Assembly (NCBI GenBank): GCA_023101725.1
Contig: JALJCO010010476.1
Location: forward strand, 1,054,001-1,118,000
Source of the DNA: Atherinomorus stipes
Lineage: Eukaryota; Chordata; Actinopteri; Atheriniformes; Atherinidae
Direction of reading: 5' to 3'
DNA length: 64,000 nucleotides
The notes under the pieces are model-generated. The model ran no database searches and had not been told where the DNA came from. It was given only the letters and a program-made list of their open reading frames with translations. Made by a program: the position numbers and the translations under genes. Shown here one piece after another: positions 37,671-50,195 of the stretch. How positions within the stretch are numbered: the first letter of the stretch is position 1; every line of letters starts with the position of its first letter.

Positions 37671-37759
37671 CTTAACTGGCTTGTGTGCAGCAGCCTCCTC
37701 TATAGTTCTCTCAAAGTGATCTCTCAGCTCTTTTGTAGTATACCTGGGAAGCTCTTCCT
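37671..37759 (-). CDS. xirp2: XIRP2 exon 5 (LPRYTTKELRDHFE motif)
   Basis: An 89-nt exon with a pyrimidine-rich acceptor ending TTTTAG and donor AAG|GTAATC. It encodes EELPRYTTKELRDHFERTIE, then EAAAHKPVK. The motif (S/T)TKxL(K/R)x(Q/H)FE followed by a short amphipathic stretch and a basic PVK/QIK end is a conserved pre-repeat element of XIRP2. It ends in phase 0, so it can join in frame either to the giant exon at 35966 (IGRDISRSKW) or to the LIM exon at 24568 (VRVPKSELC). This makes it the pivot between the long and short isoforms. Confidence 0.88.
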
Positions 37760-37865
37760 CTAAAACAAGCACAGCCAAAACAACAAAGGCAGGGTTGAAT
37801 TAAACAGAACCACTGTGACTGACCATACAGAATGCTCTAGAATAAGATATTTTATAACATCTTAC

Positions 37866-37923
37866 CTGTTTCATTTTGATGGTTTTCATAACTAGATGCA
37901 AGGTTGTTGTCACTGCTTGACAC
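37866..37923 (-). CDS. xirp2: XIRP2 exon 4 (short linker)
   Basis: A 58-nt exon that starts in phase 0 and ends with one extra base (phase 1). The acceptor is CCCACAG and the donor ACAG|GTAAGA. It encodes VSSSDNNLASSYENHQNET. The leftover G joins AG of the next exon to give a glutamate, forming the acidic run E-E-E before LPRYTTKEL. The GTAAGA donor is close to consensus. There is no domain; it is part of the disordered N-terminal linker. Confidence 0.75.
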
Positions 37924-38133
37924 CTGTGGGCATTTTAAATTGGAAATGGTTAAAAATAAAGTGAAGTGATGCACAGTAAGAGGTCAGCCATATCTCTATT
38001 TGCTTCAGATTTTGAAACTGATTTCTCTACCAATCAATAATTGTTTAAAAAACACTGACAGTTTTTACTTTGCATTTCTAAACTGACTTGCAAACCTCAC
38101 AGCAAAAACACAGTGATAGTATGTAATGCATAC

Positions 38134-38220
38134 CATAGTTTCTTGGAAATGAAGCTGCTGACTGCCTGGGATGACCTGCCTGCTGCTGCTTGACACTGTC
38201 ACCTCTGAGTTTGACATTTC
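38134..38220 (-). CDS. xirp2: XIRP2 exon 3 (Ser-rich linker)
   Basis: A 29-codon exon, phase 0 at both ends, with acceptor CCTGACAG and donor ATG|GTATGC. It encodes a polar linker: EMSNSEVTVSSSRQVIPGSQ, then QLHFQETM. The FQETM/QETV element also occurs in mammalian XIRP2 at this point of the N-terminal region. No domain is visible. The exon is supported mainly by its splice sites, open frame and exact phase fit to both neighbours. Confidence 0.75.
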
Positions 38221-38880
38221 CTGTCAGGGTGAAGGAGTTGGTTGTCAAACAGAGTAAAAATATTCACATGCCATGCATACATAAAAACACAAATTAGTTC
38301 GTTCACCACATCATCTCCACTCTTTACCATAGCCACAAATGAAAAATCCCCCCCCCCCCCATTTACTCTACCTGCCAAAGATTTATAGTCCACAACTGAA
38401 CACCATGCAGGGGAGATGTTGGAGAGCTCACTGCATTTTTAGATGAGTATTCACAGATGGAGGCAAGATGACAGAGAATGTGCCATGCTCTTACTTTATA
38501 CCGTGCCTTTGCAAAGTAAGAAATTAGACATTCTCCTTTACTTTGTTATGCTCCTGTTAACTGAAAGGAGCTTTGATGTAAATCAGAATGCCCTGAATGC
38601 TTGCATGGAAGCTGTTAGAAATGTCAAGTAATGCCAGCACCTTAAACACACACTCTGGGGCAGGTGCAACATGCAGTACAAAAGAGCCTCCCTGTTAACA
38701 TCCAGCCCAAATTCTGTATTTTCACTTGCAAATGTCCCCTTGCATGTGTTTTGGAAAACTAAATGTTAGGGCATAACAGGAGCCAGCTCAGGGCATGCCA
38801 AACGTTACGATCTGGACACCGTTATCTCTTTTGAGCACTCCGTTTTAAACTAATGAAGCTAAAAGCTGTGATCTATTCAC

Positions 38881-39009
38881 CTGCACAGTTCTGTGATGAA
38901 AATGAAACTGGGTAACATTAAGTGATGTTGCAGTTTCCTGGGTCTCAAATTGTTTCCTCACACTTGCAAGTCCCCCAGGCAGGGAACAGACCTCCGACTC
39001 CTCCATGAC
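38881..39009 (-). CDS. xirp2: XIRP2 exon 2 (conserved SVRKQFE segment)
   Basis: A 43-codon exon in phase 0 at both ends, with acceptor CATTAG and donor CAG|GTGAAT. It encodes VMEESEVCSLPGGLASVRKQ and continues FETQETATS. The motif PGGLA-x-V-(K/R)-K-x-FE is a conserved N-terminal signature shared by XIRP2 and related actin-associated proteins, where it precedes the Xin repeats. An internal ATG at 39006 could serve as an alternative start if the upstream exon were skipped. The remainder is polar, with a run of histidines (FHFHHRT). Confidence 0.85.
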
Positions 39010-39527
39010 CTAATGAGGCAGGAAATATCATTAGCTGCCTCCACTTCAACGTGAACTGGAATCAAACAGCTGCTTAATAGGGCTATTTGGTCTGACATGC
39101 ACACAGCACAGGCTGCAGTCATGGGTGATGCAGCTTGTTAAGTTGTTTTTCTTTTTGTTTGCAGACACAAATGTGTGTTGTATTTATGAAATGTTTCAGT
39201 CACACAAGGCTCATCTTTCCCTTTATTTATACTGTGCATGTATGGAAACACTGACCCCTCCACAGTCACAGATGCAACCCTGTCATCATGTCTGCTAATA
39301 CTGCACAACAACATGAGCTATAATGGTGACAATGCCTGCTCAGCACAGTGCAGCTATGACACAACTACAGATAAATATGCATCACTGTGCAACAGGAACG
39401 CAAACTGACCGGTGCAATTTAAAAAATGAAAGTTTGTTTTTCAGTATTAACAACTTTTTCAGGTTAGGCACTGCAACTACTTGTATTTGAAACGTTGGTA
39501 CTCAAATCCATGCACAAGCCAAAGTAC

Positions 39528-39578
39528 CCCGCTGGAGATGGTGTTGTCTGCTCGCTTGGAGACAGCTGCCTGGTACAT
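39528..39578 (-). CDS. xirp2: XIRP2 exon with start codon (N-terminus)
   Basis: A 17-codon exon that starts at ATG 39578-39576 in the context GAGGCCATGT and reads MYQAAVSKRADNTISSG, followed by a GT donor (GGG then GTACTT). The YQAAVS core matches the family N-terminus, which in mammals begins MARYQAAVS and joins the next exon before the same VMEESE motif. The exon ends in phase 0, and the next exon begins in phase 0 with V-M-E-E-S-E. The 5' UTR boundary is not certain; an acceptor-like CAG lies about 35 bp upstream of the ATG, so a separate 5' non-coding exon is likely. Confidence 0.75.
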
Positions 39579-42500
39579 GGCCTCTCAGTTAGCTGGTGGG
39601 ATGACCTCTGAGTCCACAGAGTGAATCCTGATTCCTCTGGTTTAAATCTTTCAGGATGTCCAGCCCTGGTTAAACTTGCGCTGCCAGCAGCTAAAGCATA
39701 CAAAGCCAACTGTTTAAAAAAATGCTTATTACCTGCTCCATTTGGTGTCAGCCAGTCTATGCATTCAAAATCATGCTTTATGTACAATTTAAAAACTAAA
39801 TCTAAATGATCTAAATCTACTTATGTTGCTTTTGTTATGATTATTTTCAAAGTGAGTAATTATAAATACTGAGTAGCACCAGTCTTCAAAATTCCATTTG
39901 TAAACAGGATCTTAAAGAAAGCTAAATATGAGCCACGATGCTGCCTACAAGGGGCTGCGGTGCAGGTGGTGTGCATGTAATGATCCTCCTCTGGGACATC
40001 ATTTAAATCAATTGCACACCTGTGTCCTGACATGCAGTTTCTCAAAGGATGTACTGGATTTATTAAAAAGCTGGTAAACAACCATCCAAAGTCAAACTCA
40101 TTATCATTATGTGTGGTGATGTTTAATGCATACGTCCTAAGTGGAAACATTTTGGACCTTTGTCAAATCGAGAGACTGTTTCATTATATACAGCCATCCC
40201 CCCTTGTTTCAGTTGTCTTGGATTAACGTGTGACTCAGGAGTTTGATGACCCTGTCCAATTTAGATTATAGGCCTATGTATAACCTAGATTTGGGTTTTG
40301 ATGGGCATAAATGTTATTGTAGTACTTTCAGAACCAGTCAAAACAAGAATGAATAGCAAAGGAATGGAAAGGTTAGGTTTAAGTAATCATCCAAGATGTT
40401 GCATCATAATTTATTCTATTCCTTTGTTGTCTTGGAAGAATGATCCATAAAACATTCAATGTTACTTTTAGGACTGAAATGTGCTTAAAAAGAGTATTTA
40501 TTTACTAATTACCAACATCCACAAGGTCTTTTTCTTCACATATTTTTGTCTGTCTAAAGTATTCATAGTTCAGTGCTTGTTGATGTATCTTACCTCTGCT
40601 TTAGGATGAATAAATAACACTTAAAATCAATGAACTGAAGTACCTGTTGACATTTGGAATAGTTTTTCTGCAGCAAAGGACATATTTAATTACAGAATAT
40701 ATACAGCATGCCAGAAACATCAAAACAGGTCCAACTTTTTAATCAGTTTCCAGAGTTGCAAATGATAAGAATAAGCCTTTCAGATAGGCAGGCTACATAC
40801 AGTAGTACACTAATTAAAATCCTAATTAATATTAATATTATGACAAAAAGACATTTTATCATCAGCGTTGCCATACCATCTTTGCTGCTTTTTACTACTG
40901 TTTTCCAATGCCAACTAGCTTTGATTTGAAGTTCAACAGCTTAAAACTTGGACATATGTTTGAGTAAATGAACCAGTGCATTAAGACAGTTTATGGGCAG
41001 CCATTCCACATTATTTCATTTCACTTACTTCACATATCTTCTTCACAAGTGAGACTTCAGAACTAGGGCAAAGACTTAAGGGCTGTAAATGACTGTGGTC
41101 GGGACTAAAATTTTCTGTCAAATCTGTTAACAGGCTTAGGCTATCACATGACATTTAAGGTTGGGGCAAGAGCTCAAATAACAAGAAAGTGAAGTAATCT
41201 CGGCGCCATGTACTGGCAAAAATAAATCAAGCCTATTTTAAACTTTACCGTGATGGGTCGTGTTTCTCTGTGAAATATAGAGGAAAGCTGGTAGGTCAAG
41301 GTTTTCCTTTCCAAAAGCATCTAGAAAACTTGCACTGATGACCTTGTACTTGAGACTAGATTTCCAATTACTCCTTAAAAATAATTTATTTCATGACCTG
41401 AGGAGATGGAGCAGCTTGACATCTAGAAAGATTGGCCTTCACACAAACAACTCTGCAGCTCAGTATTCCATCTGGTTCCAACTAATTTACATTCAGATAA
41501 TTTACTGAATAAATCTAACATCTCCTTGAGCTAAAAATTCAATAAATTTAGCATCTTAGTTTTACTGATATATATATATATATATTAATATACTTCTTTA
41601 AAAAAAATTTTTTAGCAAACACATTCGGCATGATAATAACATGAATTTATGCAGATTTAAGTAATAGCCGTACAGTGTGCCTGGTGACATTATTGACAAT
41701 TTGTTTTGTTTTATTATAAATATGATAAATATAAAAATAAAGCCAAAATCATTTATATATTTCAACAAAATTGTCCTCATTTCACAGACAAAAGCACCTT
41801 GTGGAGAATGCAGTTACCTACCAGGGGAAGATGATGTTGATTTACAAAAATATGAACTCAGCAAGTAGAATCCCACAAGAAGGCCACTGCACCCCTGGCC
41901 TGCAGGGTCTTTCCAAGCCAAAAGCAAATCCCAGTCAGTGATGGAGACCAGCTCCAGTACTATGTGCTCAACTCTGTCCAACGAGCACACAGTGACAGCT
42001 GATTTTATTTTAGACCCTCCGCCCCCCCTCGCAAAAGATGGCCCTGGTTTTTTTTTTTTTTTTTTTAGAGAGTGAGGCCTCCAATGTCAAGTCCCCAGAA
42101 AATCCATACAGAAATACTTGCTGTGACTCCTCTGTGGGCGCTTGTATACGAATAAATCAGGTCACACTGGTTTCATCATCACACCTTCCATCAGGGAGAG
42201 CTGCATACTCCAGCAGCTGCTACCGCCTGTCATACTACGCCAACTATGTGCATAGAAATCCACAATAAATACACTGAGAATGTCTCATTATTCACTGTTC
42301 AGGGTTATCCCAAAGCAGCATAAACTGGAAGTCAAGCAGGTGCAAATTCATGAGACAGTAAATGGTGGTGGAACACGTCAGCCTGTGCTTTGCAGTTAGT
42401 CTCAATAGGGATCAGTGATGTAATGCTATGTGTTGGGGAGATCAGGGTTAAGGGGGCTGTAAATACAAGAGACACCTCTAAGTGTGGAAGAGCTGGCCAG

Positions 42501-43376
42501 CTCATCTTGTTTAGCTAAGCTGCAGATGGTGGCGCCAGCCCGACTCTGGTATCTCATGGAAGGTGGGCCGGTGTTTGGAGGCCAGACGTGTGTCAGGCTG
42601 TAGCACACTCCTGTTCATCCACGGCATTTGTAATTCATACCTGCATTTCTAAGGAACACCTGTTTGAGGAGAGCTTCTCAAATTTCTACATTTTGTTTTT
42701 TGTTTTCTTTTCTTTTTCTTTGCTTCTTTCCTTTTTTTTTTTTTTTGCCAAATCTTTTGTCTCATGTTTTAGCAAGATAACTACAGTTTAATTTTCTCTA
42801 GCTTTTGGTTTTCTTAGCTTTTTTGCTTTATTGTCTGGCTACATTGTCTTTTTCTTTTGTTATTTTCATTTCTCTGCAAAGGAAATAGTCCTATTTGTTT
42901 ATCTGTTGTTTCTAAGCATGACAACCAAACCTTTATATAAGCTTTATAAGGGACTAGAGGTAGGAATTTTAAAAACAAACAAATATGCATGTCCATTTTT
43001 TTTAATGCTAATGGGTGATGAAGCACTAAATACCAAAAAGAACGAGCCCACCCACGTCTCTCTCCGTTGCCTTGAACAGGCTGTGTGCTGCAAAATGTGC
43101 TGCAATTCGGTGTCCGAATTTCCCGCGCTGCCCTGCGGATGCGACATCAAATGACTCTACATCCACATCCCTGACAGTTTTGATACAGGAAGAAGACGGT
43201 CATGGTAAATTCAAACACTGTAAGCGATAGATATGGATTCTTCTGCCGTCAGCAAACGATCCGGATCAGCTGAAAGACACTAAAAAGTGTAACTATGAAG
43301 AAAAAGCGTAGTAAACAACATTATAGCTTCAGTTTGTGCACGCTCCCATGACGGCTTGGCTCGTGGCTGCAGTTAC
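39579..43376. other. Non-coding upstream of xirp2 start exon
   Basis: No coding exon recognised on either strand. If the exon near 43.4 kb is real, this is the first xirp2 intron. T-rich tracts occur at about 42050 and 42700-42750. Confidence 0.4.
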
Positions 43377-43460
43377 CTGAATCGCCAGTCGAAGCAGTGG
43401 CGAGTTTCATTTCTTAATCTTGCCTCTGGTCCCTGGTAAACATAGGCATCTATATAAACT
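43377..43460 (-). promoter_or_regulatory. Possible xirp2 5' non-coding exon and TATA box
   Basis: On the minus strand a TATA-like motif (GTTTATATAGAT, 43460-43450) is followed about 70 bases later by a good donor GATTCAG|GTAACT at 43377. The surrounding 43.05-43.40 kb is less AT-rich than its flanks. The first xirp2 coding exon lies about 3.8 kb downstream with an acceptor-like CAG just before its 5' leader. This is positional inference; no homology supports it. Confidence 0.25.
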
Positions 43461-44627
43461 GCAATACACTCCAGGTTATATATTTTCTGATAACATTTCT
43501 GCCAAATCCTAGAGAGAGCAAACCAGGACTTTGAGTGAATCTGAAAATTGAGTGAGTGTTTTAAGGGCTCATGTTCTTTTCATAAAAATGGGATATATTC
43601 AGTTTGAATGTCAGTCTTCAGTTGTCCGTAAAAGAGTTAAATCATGCAGTGAGGGTGAAAGGAAATATGTCAAGTTCTCTCTAGCAAACACACACACACA
43701 CCACGCAAACACACACACATACACACACACATGGACATCTTGTCTGCACTAGCAATAAGAGGCAATTTCCACATGGATTTACATGTTTGCTGAATAAATG
43801 TAAACAGAATGTTATTAGTGTGTGCATTCATATATAAATATTACTTTATTTACTTTTATCTATGCATTCAAGGAAACAGCTCTTCTTTAAATGGATTTAC
43901 TTGAAATTATTCAATATACAAAGGCATTTAACTGCAAAGATGAATGAGTGTACTATGCTAACATGACACACAACTTATTCCCCCTCTAGTCAAACATGCA
44001 ACCATGCCCAGATTGAAATATAAAATCTGATGGTACAAAAAAAGGGAAAGAAAAGTGAGCATGTAATAATACTTCCAAAGCAGAGCCAATTACTTAGGAG
44101 AATAATTTTTAATCAAATTGTAATTTTTTTTATGTATCAATGCTCTACTTATAATGAAAGAGAGTCCTCAGACTCTGTATGAGCACAAACACATGATTAG
44201 TAGGGTAAGTGGATTCCATATTATTCAGTCTTGTGATGCAAAGGTATGCTTTTACCCAATTTTTGGATTAAAAAAAAAGAACAATAGCATGCAGTGTCTG
44301 CAATCCGTCTGTATTAAGCAGCCTTTATGAATAATGTAAAGTCATTAACGCTATCATTGCTTTTATCAGCTGAAACAAAGCAAGTAATCAATTGATCACA
44401 CATATTTGGGCAACTCATGGAACTGCAAAGTTTAATGTTTGATAGCTTTAGCTTAAAGCTCAGTCTAGACGTCTGTTTACAAAGGTAGGAACAATGTTAT
44501 TCAGCTGGATCACTAACAAAAAACATAACACAAGAAAAGATCTGAAAAAAAAAGAAGCAAATGAATAATGAATGAAACCTGTCTAGCACATATATTCTAG
44601 CCAACCTTTGAACTAAATAACAATTAG

Positions 44628-44671
<44 letters not shown>

Positions 44672-45360
44672 TAATAATAATAATAATGATAATAATAGAA
44701 GCTTAATTGATAAAATGTTAAACTGATTTATTTATATCTATTTCCTCCATCATCTTAATTAAAATAGCCAAAGGACCATATGTTGCCACCTTTCGCATAT
44801 GGTACTGTCACCACACCTTTTTTTTTTCTTTTTGAAGCTTTGAAAAACAAATAAATAACTGACGGTAGCATTTGGGTTGTGGAGACAGACAGACAGCAGA
44901 CAGACAGAGCTGGCAGTGGTTGCAGGTTACAGACTCTGAGTCTATCACGCTGAAACTTTACCTTTAGGGATGTGCATAAAAATACTCCTGGATGTAGGAT
45001 AATGTAACCTAAAATAGCCATTGATGTTGGTTATGATTACTCATTCCAGTATGAATTTACAACCCCATCACTAAGAAATGTTGCTCATTTACCATCAGAT
45101 CCTGTGTTAAGTAGGGGGCAATATAATTAGATAATGGTGCAAATTACATCTTGTATACTGTTAGTAATTTGCTGTTTATGTTGTGGTAAATGTTATCTAT
45201 GTTGTCTTTCCTGCAGTATAGACAGCAGCCAGTGTTCAGTTTTCCTTTGGGCAATCTAAAGCTAAACTGTTTAAAATGGAACCAAGAGGGGAAAAAAAGT
45301 CCTTCTTTTCAACATCTAAAACAACTCAAACCAACAAAATGTTCTAGCTGATAGCTGGGT
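43461..45360. other. Non-coding, with AAT microsatellite
   Basis: Holds a CACA-type stretch near 43688-43730, an (AAT)n array at about 44630-44695 and an AGAC/CAGA stretch near 44887-44912. No exon recognised. Confidence 0.5.
44630..44695. repeat. (AAT)n microsatellite
   Basis: About 20 units of AAT/TAA with a few interruptions (ACAATAATAAT, TGATAATAATAG). Confidence 0.95.
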
Positions 45361-45369
45361 TAAATGGAC

Positions 45370-46440
45370 AGGGTCCATGAGGTCGCAAATGTTTTCAGTT
45401 GGTGAAAGATGTGGACAACAGGCAGACCAGTTCAGTACAATATATCTTCTGGGTTACAGTATCAGGAAATAGCCTTGTCTTTCTTTACAGAACATGGTAA
45501 AACATCTTACTTTAGATTTACAATGTTGCATCTGAACAGATCACAAGACTTCTTGAACAATGTCCTTTGACAGATGAGATTAAAATGGCACTGCCCCACA
45601 AACTGGTGCAAACCAGATACATCATAGTACAATAAACGTCTCATATCAAATGTACTGTAAATAAAATGGTAAATTAACTATACTGTACTTAGAATGCTTT
45701 TCCAGACATGCACTACATGTCACTTTCACCCATTCACACACACATTGGCACATCAGGAGGCAACATGGGGTTTAGTATCCTGTCCAAGGACATTTCTGCA
45801 TGTGGCCTGAGGAAGTCTGGAATCAATCCACTAACCCTCTGGTTGATAGACAACCTGCAGACTGAGCTTCAGCCGCCCCAGCTGTGTGCTGGTATAGGTA
45901 GGTTATGATTTGGGTTTGTTTCACAGCCTCATGACCAGGGCACCTTGTTGTCACTGAGTCAACCACAATCTCCTCTATGCCAAGGTAATGTGAGGTTATC
46001 ATCTGACAGCAAAACTGGGTCATGCAACAGAACAATGATGTCAAGCTCAGCAGCAAATCTACAACAGAATGACTGAAAAAGAAGGTAATCAGTGTTGCAG
46101 TGACCCAGTTAAGTAGCAGACCTTAACCTGAAATGTTGTAATGGACTGATGAAATGGCTCAATGAAGCAAAACAGAAAAGACAGATCCAGAATTCTTCCA
46201 CAGTGAGGTGATACAGTAGACTGATCACGTCATCAATGAAACAAAGTTTATGAATCATGGAGTACTTAGCTTTTCCACATACCTTATTTATACTTTACTC
46301 AGTTTTTACAAAGTAAATAACAACCCCTTTATGTCATGTGCTGTTGTATATCTGAGGTTATATTTGAAGATCTGGTGAGGACCAGATGATATATTTATAA
46401 TCTAGCATGTAAAGCCTTAGAACTGAAATCGGGTGTCTTT
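45370..46440 (+). mobile_element. Mosaic of Tc1-like relics
   Basis: Plus-strand traces of a Tc1-family transposase: TTCTTGAACAATGTCCTTTG (45553, F-x-N-N-V-L), AACTGGGTCATGCAACAGAA and CAGCAAATCTACAACAGAAT (about 46012-46070), ending in the sub-terminal CATCTGAGGTTATATTTG-like motif at about 46350. The left part (45370-45480: TTTTCAGTTGGTGAAAGATG) seems to come from a different Tc1-type fish element. The frame is thoroughly broken. It is interrupted by the SINE-like copy at 45718-45875. Confidence 0.6.
45718..45875 (-). repeat. tRNA-SINE-like repeat nested in Tc1 relic
   Basis: On the minus strand it reads from a tRNA-like head with a degenerate B box (GGATTGATTCC) through CTTGGACAGGATACT to a tail ending near the ACACACACATT block. 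The Tc1-like transposase sequence continues on both sides, which makes it the younger insertion. Confidence 0.55.
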
Positions 46441-48535
46441 CACATGACAGTGAATGCTTTTGAAAAGTACAGTAGCCAAGGCTACAAATACCAACATTGT
46501 TTTCTCAGTGTGCAACTCTGAAATCAAATCTGGTTCAGTCTAATTCAGTTTGCCAGAGTGCAGAAACAGAGCTGGAAATGTGCCAGCGTTCGAGTACATG
46601 ACTCTTCATGGACATCACTGACCATTAGAAAAATTGGTCCTTACTAGGTATTTAGAAAAGAGAACTGCCGTGGCATTTCTAATATTATAAGACATTGTAG
46701 AAGCTGCAAAGGAATTAAAGTAAATAAGTAAATAAATTAGATCAAATAACAACCGACAACAGCGAGTAAATGCTCTTTCTTGTCTCAATAACTTCCATCA
46801 ACATGCCCTCGAGCAAAGCAGTAAACCCCTGTCTGCTTCCTAAAGTGGCCTCTTGCCAGCCAACACAAGTATTTGGTGGAGAGTCTTACAGAGTGAATTT
46901 GTAAACCTCTCTTGCTACAACTCACCCTGCAGGTTGTTGCTGCAAATATCTTTAAGCGCTTTGTCTCAGTGCCTGATTAAATAAATGAGAAGCCTGGAAG
47001 GAAAGACTGAGTTGTTTACATTGCAACATTTAATTAGTTTTCCAAAGAAACAAAGAAAATTTCCCACTCACAAAGGCTGACAGACATGTTTGAGTAATGT
47101 AATGTGAGAAGAAAATAGTTAAAATTGATGTGTGGTTGAAATGTCAATGGCAAAATAAAAGCTAATGACACAAAGCCAAGTAAAACAAGAATATTTTCAA
47201 AATATAGAAGAGTTTATTTTCTTTTGTATGAATTGTATGGTTTAATTCATGGCTTGGATAACTTGGTTGGCAAATGTTACACTCTTCTTGTGAATTCAGT
47301 AGGAATATTGCCAGCGGTTTTCATTTTGATCCTCTCCCCAGTCGAGACTTTGGTGTAGCTCACATCAGTGAGCACTGCATGCGGACCACAGGCAGATAGA
47401 GCCATGGGGTGCATGACAATGAGCCACAAGTCTACAAGATGCCATTAGAAGTGAGGTTGTGAATCACAAGAATTCACACACAGTTGCTTAAGAATTCACA
47501 CAAAGAGTTTCACATATTGAGTGATGACTACCTCTAAAGCCATTTTTATGACCCTGAAGTTTGATTTTTGTGTCACTCCTTTTCTCCACAACATTTTTCT
47601 TTTGCTTTAGCTTTTGATTATCTGTGGTGGAAGTGTACACAGCATATTTTATATATGAGCTGAAGAATCTGCATCTTCATTAATGCCCAACAAGTCAAGC
47701 AGATTATACCAGGTGTGAGTGGTCAATGATAAGTTAAATTTAATGGTCGGCTTGTGCCCCAAAGTGCTTCTACATATGGTGTCATGCAGAGTAGCAGCTT
47801 CGTTAAGCTCCTTATAGTCACGTCTGTGTGTGATGGTCTGTTCAACACAGTCTTTTCAACTGCAGGCCCTTTTTCTAACACTGATTGCAGTTGCACACTT
47901 ACCCCATACAATCACAAATGTAGTTAAAAATTAAAAGAAAAAGAGAGATTTATAAACTGGGATGAAGAATAGAACATTTTCATCCAACAAACTGAATGAA
48001 GCAAGTGCAGTAAAGAGAGTGTCGAATAACAAAACGGTGTGTGAAACATTTTGATTGGTACAATTACTGTGAACAGATACAGCCAAAAATGAGAGGAAGC
48101 TGTTTGTTCATTATCAGCAGGTCATTATCTTTAACAAGCTCTGTTGTGGTCCACGTAAAACATTACAAGACTTAATTTATAGGAGGCACTCTCTGCACTA
48201 TCGAGCCTGTTCTATGGAGTCCCCTCACTCCAAACATATTGACTAAAAAACCTTTCATATAAAACATGTGGCGTAGTCTTCTGAGACAAATGTCAGCACA
48301 TTAGTGAGACTACTTAAACACTGTGGTGGCTTGTGAATTGGAGATGGGGGAAAAAGAACAAAGAAAAAAAAACAGGGGGTAATTTTGCATATGTTTTGAA
48401 AAATGAGTTCTATATAATGAAAACAAGGCACCACTATATTCGATTATGTGTAATTTGTTTTCCCAATAAAAACATTCCCATTTCATTAAATTAATTGGCT
48501 GGTGTCATTTTGTATACTTGATGATTTCTTTATGA
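46441..48535. other. Non-coding, nothing recognised
   Basis: No exon, RNA gene or complete transposon seen on either strand. Confidence 0.45.
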
Positions 48536-48543
48536 GGTCTAAC

Positions 48544-48910
48544 CATAGACATCAATAGACCCAGCATCCGCGGGTTTGAGACGTGCCGACAGAGCGGCCA
48601 TCTTGGGTCAGACCAGGCTGCCGTCAGAGTGAAAAAAGCCTAGTGAGGAAAGTGGTATTTCTCATGTTCACACCTGCTTAACCCAGTGAATTTTCAGCCG
48701 ATTTCCAGATAAATGGACTGACTGAAAATGCCACCCTTTCACGGGCTGCACGGGACTATTTGACTGAATTAAACGATTGCATACTTTATATATGGCATTT
48801 TGTTTATGTATTGACAGTAGCAAACCTGCAAAGCATCTCCACTTTTCTTCAATTAGAGGAGTAGGCTATAAACCTGATCTCGTGTGATTATATGAATTGT
48901 AAATATACAG

Positions 48911-49007
<97 letters not shown>

Positions 49008-49764
49008 CTCTCTCTCTCTTATATATATATATATATACTGTATATGTGTGTGTGTGTTTTATTTATTCTTTTATTGTGTTATTGAAACACTATAAGCCTG
49101 ACACAACAATAAAATTTAATTAATCACTAAATCAGTTTATGATCAAGTAATTCATTCACATTCATTAATAATTAATTCATGTGTTAATTAATCCATTGAT
49201 TATTAACTCATTAGGTTATTAATTTATTAATATTCATTAATAACAATCACTTATTAATTAAGAACTGATTAATCAATCATTCATTCATTCATTCTAAACG
49301 TTGTTAAGAATGTACACGAAATACATACAAAAGAGTAAGGTCATTACAAAGGGAAAAGGAAAGAAAAAGTAAATAAATAAAATCCAGTGTCAGAACTTTG
49401 CATAAAGGCTGACGAGTGATTCCATAACTCTGAATCCAGTTTGAATCAAGGGAATAAAGTTAGACTTTATTCACTTGAGTTTAAATTGTTTTGGTTCTAA
49501 ATAAATAAATGTTATCCAAATAAAGTTTTTTTTTCCAGTTTGTCTTGGTTATTGAAATGGTAGAGCCATGTAAGTGCTCATTGTGAAATTTTGTTTTATT
49601 TTTGAGTTATCTTACATGTGATTAAAATGAGATCTGAGGAGCCTCCCATTCACTCTGACAGCAGCGGTCTGAACAGTGGTCTGACCCAAGATGGCCGCCC
49701 GTTAGGCACGTCAGCCTAGCGGCCAGCAGCGTCCAATGGGGTGTCTACGTATATGATGTCTATG
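48544..49764. mobile_element. hAT-like element with 8-bp target duplication
   Basis: Perfect 8-bp direct repeats GGTCTAAC lie on both sides (48536-48543 and 49765-49772), and the ends are CATAGACATC / GATGTCTATG. A long sub-terminal inverted repeat follows (GCGGCCATCTTGGGTCAGAC at about 48595, with its reverse near 49680). There is no transposase frame. The middle holds a TATC microsatellite and AT-rich ATTAA/TTCAT sequence. Confidence 0.85.
48911..49038. repeat. (TATC)n-(TC)n-(TA)n microsatellite
   Basis: More than 20 TATC units, followed by CT and TA repeats, inside the hAT-like element. The repetitive YLSI frame across it is an artefact. Confidence 0.97.
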
Positions 49765-50195
49765 GGTCTAACAAGCTGCCAAGGGAAGCCAACATTACCA
49801 AAAACTCCTCTGCCTCCTTTGAGGAAATAACAAACCAATCACAACTCAGTTAATTTTCTGTTGTTAGGGGAAATTCTGTCAGTCTCATTGTGCAAACTAA
49901 AGAAGGAAAAAAAACAGTTGTCAGTGAAGTAAGTTGAAATTGACAAAAGCAATAATAGATAAGAATTTTATGAAAATCATGACATTGATTTTGAATTGAA
50001 ATTCAAAAGAAATATCAAAAACAAACACACAAAAATAAAACAAGCCGATAAGCATGGTGGGGCTCTGAAGCTAAATTTTTATTGAGCAACATTCTGAGGC
50101 AATCACTGCAATCAGGTGTTTTCTGTAATGCTCAAAAAGACTTTTACACCAGTTGACAGGTGTTTTGGTCCACATTTCACAGGAAAGGTGCTCTA

